Shown here piece by piece: positions 5,227 through 7,177 of a stretch of 7,177 bases of DNA; within the stretch, counting starts at the first letter, position 1, and every line of letters starts with the position of its first letter. The notes below the pieces were generated by a model. The model searched no databases. It was not told the origin of the DNA and saw only the letters and a program-made list of their open reading frames with translations. The DNA comes from HK-STAS-PATE-2 sp035906575 (GTDB lineage: Bacteria; Patescibacteriota; Patescibacteriia; 2-12-FULL-60-25): contig JAMIEW010000042.1 in assembly GCA_035906575.1 (NCBI GenBank), positions 1-7,177 of the forward strand, written 5' to 3'. Position numbers and translations under genes: made by a program.

Positions 5227-5255
5227 TTGACAACATATTTATTTATTGCTATTGC
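5227..5255 (+). promoter_or_regulatory. Probable sigma70-type promoter of the lipoprotein gene
   Basis: A perfect -35 box TTGACA (5227-5232) is followed after 17 nt by TATTGC (5250-5255), which keeps only the first three -10 consensus bases. The spacer is very A/T-rich. The predicted start near 5262 leaves a leader of about 22 nt before ATG 5284. The -35 is convincing; the exact -10 is less so. Confidence 0.5.
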
Positions 5256-5273
5256 ATAGGGGCCGTTTACAGA

Positions 5274-5278
5274 AGAGG
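5274..5278 (+). promoter_or_regulatory. Shine-Dalgarno AGAGG choosing ATG 5284
   Basis: AGAGG ends 5 nt before ATG 5284, a normal spacing. This supports 5284 over the in-frame ATG at 5299 (residue 6), which has a poorer upstream match. Either start leaves a usable lipoprotein signal peptide. Confidence 0.6.
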
Positions 5279-5283
5279 TTCAG

Positions 5284-5982
5284 ATGTTTGTAGACAGGAT
5301 GAAGGTTCTCGCTTGTGCGTTTGTGGTCTCGCTTATCGGGTGCGGCGAAGAGAATGCTGCGCCCGTGACGATGCGTGTTTCGGTGACGAATATCTCAGTC
5401 ACAAACCAAGTTGAGACTTCGACGGGTTTCGCTGATATTTTGCTGCCTCCGGGCGTATTTGTCGTCACGCCTGATACCGAACCCCTGTTCGCGGTGGGTT
5501 CATCAGATCGTGGCCAAGGCCTCGAAGCGCTTGCAGAAGACGGTTCGCCCGTAGCGCTGTGGAATGCTCTGCGTGACTTGGGGCTATCGGCTGGCATCTT
5601 CGAACTGTCCGACATCACCTACGAACAAGGTGCGATCGAACCGGGCGGAGTCTTCGTCTTTTTCATCGAAGCCTCTCGGGGTGACCGATTGCATTTGGCG
5701 ACCATGCTCGGCATGAGTAATGACTCGTACTATGCGACGGATGCAGACGGTATCGAGCTCTTCGAAGGTCGAAACCCCCGCACGGCCGATGTGAGCGATC
5801 AGATTCGGCTCTACGACCTTGGCACCGAACAAAATGAGCCACTAGCCGAAGGGGCTAACCAGCCCGCGATGCAGTCAGCCGCCGGTGCGGGACTGGCCGA
5901 AGATGGCACGGTAGAGCTCAATACCGCCGAGCAGGTGCAAGCCGCCTCGGTGATTCGCGTCACGATCGAACCTGTTCTCTGA
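5284..5982 (+). CDS. Spondin_N-domain lipoprotein
   Basis: A 232-residue protein with a lipoprotein signal peptide: basic start (MFVDRMK), hydrophobic core VLACAFVVSLIG, and lipobox L17-I18-G19-C20, so Cys20 would be lipidated and the mature protein anchored on the outer face of the membrane. The rest matches, by eye, the bacterial spondin_N pattern: VSVTNIS (33-38), LLPPGVFVV (53-61), PLFAVGSSDRGQGLEALAEDG (67-87), the EPGGVFVFFIEASRGDRLHLATMLGMSNDSYYA stretch (119-151), DGIELF (155-160), DVSDQIRLYDLGTEQNEPL (169-187) and GANQP (190-194), closing SVIRVTIEPV. In animals this domain occurs in secreted F-spondin and mindin as an adhesion module; in bacteria its role is largely undefined. It appears to be a single-gene unit with its own promoter and terminator. 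The domain call rests on memory of the family pattern, not on a search. It ends in TGA. Confidence 0.85.
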   Translation: MFVDRMKVLACAFVVSLIGCGEENAAPVTMRVSVTNISVTNQVETSTGFADILLPPGVFVVTPDTEPLFAVGSSDRGQGLEALAEDGSPVALWNALRDLGLSAGIFELSDITYEQGAIEPGGVFVFFIEASRGDRLHLATMLGMSNDSYYATDADGIELFEGRNPRTADVSDQIRLYDLGTEQNEPLAEGANQPAMQSAAGAGLAEDGTVELNTAEQVQAASVIRVTIEPVL

Positions 5983-5993
5983 GGTGGGTTCTG

Positions 5994-6023
5994 GCCGCGC
6001 CATCAATCGATGGCGCGGCTTTT
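5994..6023 (+). terminator. Intrinsic terminator after the spondin lipoprotein
   Basis: GCCGCGCCATC (5994-6004) and GATGGCGCGGC (6009-6019) form a perfect 11-bp G/C-rich stem with an AATC loop. The T-run directly after it is short (TTTT, 6020-6023), with a second run of six T's at 6031-6036. The stem begins 11 nt after the TGA stop. Some read-through into the SPFH gene is possible given the short first T-run. Confidence 0.85.
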
Positions 6024-6026
6024 AAC

Positions 6027-6055
6027 TTGCTTTTTTACCACATTAATCTTAACGT
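6027..6055 (+). promoter_or_regulatory. Weak candidate promoter for the SPFH gene
   Basis: TTGCTT (6027-6032) and TAACGT (6050-6055) are 17 nt apart and keep the most important consensus bases (TTG; TA...T). A start near 6062 would put ATG 6064 almost at the 5' end, giving a leaderless or near-leaderless mRNA, which would fit the absence of an SD. Both boxes match only 3 of 6 positions, so this is tentative; read-through from the preceding terminator is the alternative. Confidence 0.28.
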
Positions 6056-6063
6056 TCTGCTAT

Positions 6064-6858
6064 ATGACCACCCCAAAACTCATTGGTTGGCTCGTTGGCG
6101 GCCTTGTCGCTATCGTCCTTGTTCTCGCTCTTATCCCATTCGGTATGATCCCTGCGGGTAGCCGTGGTGTCATGTTGCGCTTTGGCGCTGTCACTGGCCG
6201 CGTGGTTTCTGAAGGTTTGTACTTCAGATTGCCTATCGCTGAAAGCGTTGCAGTGATGGACGTGCGTTTGCAAAAAGAGCAGGTCGAAGCAACAGCTGCT
6301 TCAAAAGACCTTCAGAGTGTTCAAAGCGTTGTGGCAGTGAACTTTCATATCAAACCTGATATGGTCGTGCAGATGTACCGCGATGTCGGTCCTGAATACA
6401 AAGCACGTTTAATTGACCCGGCTTTGCAAGAAGCGGTTAAAGCAACGACGGCAAAGTTCACGGCTGAAGAGCTCGTGACGCGTCGTGAAGAGGTGCGTGA
6501 AGAAATGCGTGCGTTGTTGCAAAGCAAACTCGATCCACGCGGCATTCAAATCGATGATTTCAATATCGTAAACTTTGATTTCTCTGAGTCATTCAACGTG
6601 GCGATCGAAGCCAAGGTAACAGCTGAACAGGCAGCTCTCACCGCACGTAACCGTTTGGAGCAGGTGAAATTTGAAGCTGAGCAGCGTATCGCTGAAGCTC
6701 TCGGTAAGGCTGAAGCCTTGCGCGTAGAGTCTGCGGCGATTAAAGAAAGCCCAGCGGTTCTCGAACTTCGCGCCATTGAAAAGTGGGACGGTAAGCTTCC
6801 ATCCGTCATGGGGAGCGGTGCAACGCCATTCGTAAACATTGGCAGCATCAGCCGTTAA
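6064..6858 (+). CDS. SPFH/Band 7 (prohibitin-like) membrane protein
   Basis: A 264-residue protein. One N-terminal membrane segment (LIGWLVGGLVAIVLVLALIPFG, residues 6-27) is followed by the SPFH core: IPAGSRGVMLRFGAVTGRVVSEGLYFRLP (29-57), VMDVRLQKEQVEATAASKD (64-82), VVAVNFHIKPD (89-99), then the helical part TRREEVREEMRALLQSKLDPRGIQIDDFNI (139-168), an Ala/Glu-rich coiled-coil stretch (about 185-228), and AIEKWDGKLPSVMGSG (237-252), the prohibitin-type ending. Such proteins form large membrane-bound rings or cages and in other bacteria assist membrane proteases or organise membrane domains. ATG 6064 is chosen because the upstream in-frame ATG at 6010 lies inside the terminator stem and would add 18 residues containing a second hydrophobic run before the MTTP start. 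No SD. No NfeD or FtsH partner gene is visible in the window. Confidence 0.93.
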   Translation: MTTPKLIGWLVGGLVAIVLVLALIPFGMIPAGSRGVMLRFGAVTGRVVSEGLYFRLPIAESVAVMDVRLQKEQVEATAASKDLQSVQSVVAVNFHIKPDMVVQMYRDVGPEYKARLIDPALQEAVKATTAKFTAEELVTRREEVREEMRALLQSKLDPRGIQIDDFNIVNFDFSESFNVAIEAKVTAEQAALTARNRLEQVKFEAEQRIAEALGKAEALRVESAAIKESPAVLELRAIEKWDGKLPSVMGSGATPFVNIGSISR

Positions 6859-6879
6859 AAGCAGAATAATATTCTAGAC

Positions 6880-6905
6880 AAACCCTTCCACTCGGAGGGG
6901 TTTTT
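6880..6905 (+). terminator. Intrinsic terminator after the SPFH gene
   Basis: AAACCCTTCC (6880-6889) pairs with GGAGGGGTTT (6894-6903) through 10 bp including one T-G wobble, around an ACTC loop. The run of five T's covers 6901-6905. It lies 21 nt after the SPFH stop and directly before the next promoter. Confidence 0.9.
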
Positions 6906-6907
6906 CA

Positions 6908-6916
6908 TGCTAGAAT
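6908..6916 (+). promoter_or_regulatory. Extended -10 promoter (TGCTAGAAT) of the last gene
   Basis: TGC followed by TAGAAT (6911-6916; 5 of 6 consensus bases) forms an extended -10 element, which can work without a good -35. The 17-nt-spaced position (6888-6893) lies in the terminator loop and does not look like a -35. Transcription would begin near 6923, about 3 nt before ATG 6926. Confidence 0.5.
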
Positions 6917-6925
6917 GAATACAGT

Positions 6926-7177
6926 ATGCAAAATTCCAATGAGCAAGGTGAGGTGCGCAAAAGCGAGAACTATCTTACGCCTGAGCGCATCAAAACAGAA
7001 AAAGAAGAGCGATCAGAACGTCTTGAGAAGTTGAACGCAGAAGTAGAGCGTCTTTTTTCTGGTGAAGAATTTCAAGGTCTTCGTGAAAAAATCACACGCA
7101 GTTTTAATGTCCCGCAATGGGGTGAATATCATAACGAAGGTATTCTAATGGATACGCACTTGAATAGAATGATAGAA
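6926..7177 (+). CDS. Hypothetical protein, N-terminal 84 residues, cut by the window edge
   Basis: From ATG 6926 the frame stays open to the last base (84 codons). The protein begins hydrophilic and strongly charged (MQNSNEQGEVRKSENYLTPE, then Lys/Glu/Arg-rich sequence including TEKEERSERLEKLNAEVERL), likely a helix or short coiled coil to about residue 44. A more globular stretch follows: FSGEEFQGLREKITRSFNVPQW and then GEYHNEGILMDTHLNRMIE. The His-x-x-Gly and Asp-Thr-His spacing faintly recalls the first histidine region of HD-type phosphohydrolases, but with so little sequence this is only a hint. No signal peptide or membrane segment is visible. No SD is present; the start is supported by the extended -10 box just upstream and by being the only in-frame ATG near the opening of the frame. 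Confidence 0.75.
   Translation, partial: MQNSNEQGEVRKSENYLTPERIKTEKEERSERLEKLNAEVERLFSGEEFQGLREKITRSFNVPQWGEYHNEGILMDTHLNRMIE

Larger units (their letters stand above)
6871..6916. repeat. Inverted repeat ATTCTAG / CTAGAAT flanking the terminator
   Basis: ATTCTAG (6871-6877) and CTAGAAT (6910-6916) are perfect inverted 7-mers placed on either side of the terminator hairpin. The right arm contains the -10 box TAGAAT of the next gene. In a read-through RNA these arms could extend the hairpin beyond an internal loop. As DNA they could be coincidence, since the region is A/T-rich. Confidence 0.45.

Noticed and set aside
5280..5618. Minus-strand open frame of 112 codons opposite the lipoprotein gene
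   Set aside because: It is a low-complexity Ser/Thr/Pro translation antisense to a gene with a signal peptide and domain match.
6058..6066. TGCTATATG as an extended -10 promoter
   Set aside because: It would start transcription downstream of ATG 6064, inside the SPFH gene, with no useful start codon before the membrane anchor is lost.
1..7177. UGA recoded as glycine, as in some Patescibacteria
   Set aside because: TGA ends the lipoprotein gene at a sensible length and no conserved glycine in the ribosomal proteins is encoded by TGA.
1..7177. CRISPR array, tRNA, rRNA, insertion sequence or attachment site
   Set aside because: No spaced direct repeats, cloverleaf-like segment, transposase motif or terminal repeats were seen on either strand.

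Overview
The window is bacterial and is dominated by the tail of a ribosomal-protein super-operon, the 'alpha operon' plus rplM-rpsI. The order is infA, rpmJ, rpsM, rpsK, rpsD, rpoA, rplQ, rplM, rpsI, all on the + strand from about 1272 to 5178. Several traits suggest a member of the Candidate Phyla Radiation / Patescibacteria, perhaps Parcubacteria-like. These are the compact single run of genes, very short spacers, an RNA polymerase alpha subunit consisting only of its N-terminal domain, a uL13 without its usual C-terminal tail, Lys/Ala-rich N-terminal tails on uS11 and uS9, and an almost complete lack of Shine-Dalgarno sequences in front of the ribosomal genes. That placement is an inference from architecture, not a homology search. 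TGA ends the lipoprotein gene in the normal way, so nothing points to the UGA=Gly code of Gracilibacteria/Absconditabacteria.

Layout. (1) Positions 3-1140 hold two closely spaced genes: the 3' part of a histidine-phosphatase (phosphoglycerate-mutase-like) gene and an unrecognised 209-residue protein, closed by a strong two-part hairpin terminator. (2) A sigma70-type promoter (TTGACG-17-TACCAT) directly follows that terminator and drives the translation/transcription operon. The operon covers initiation factor IF-1, large-subunit proteins bL36, bL17 and uL13, small-subunit proteins uS13, uS11, uS4 and uS9, and RNA polymerase alpha. A GCAA-loop hairpin terminator closes it at 5187-5211. (3) A gene with its own promoter encodes a lipoprotein with a spondin_N-type domain (5284-5982), followed by an 11-bp hairpin terminator. 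(4) An SPFH/prohibitin-family membrane protein (6064-6858) follows, with its own terminator. (5) The start of an unrecognised charged protein runs off the right edge, preceded by an extended -10 promoter that would give a nearly leaderless transcript.

How the genes work together: the central block makes the start-of-translation and ribosome-assembly machinery (uS13, uS11, uS4 and uS9 in the 30S; bL36, bL17 and uL13 in the 50S; IF-1) together with the alpha dimer that nucleates RNA polymerase, so both machines are produced from one transcript. The flanking genes look like independent units, each separated by its own terminator.

There is no mobile element, CRISPR array, tRNA or rRNA, and no gene-free stretch longer than about 130 bases. 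I did not find a clearly new multi-gene system. The points most worth a second look are the CTD-less RpoA, the SD-less start contexts with a near-invariant T at -1, the tandem 10-bp repeat abutting the infA start, and the spondin-domain lipoprotein in what is otherwise a minimal-looking genome neighbourhood.
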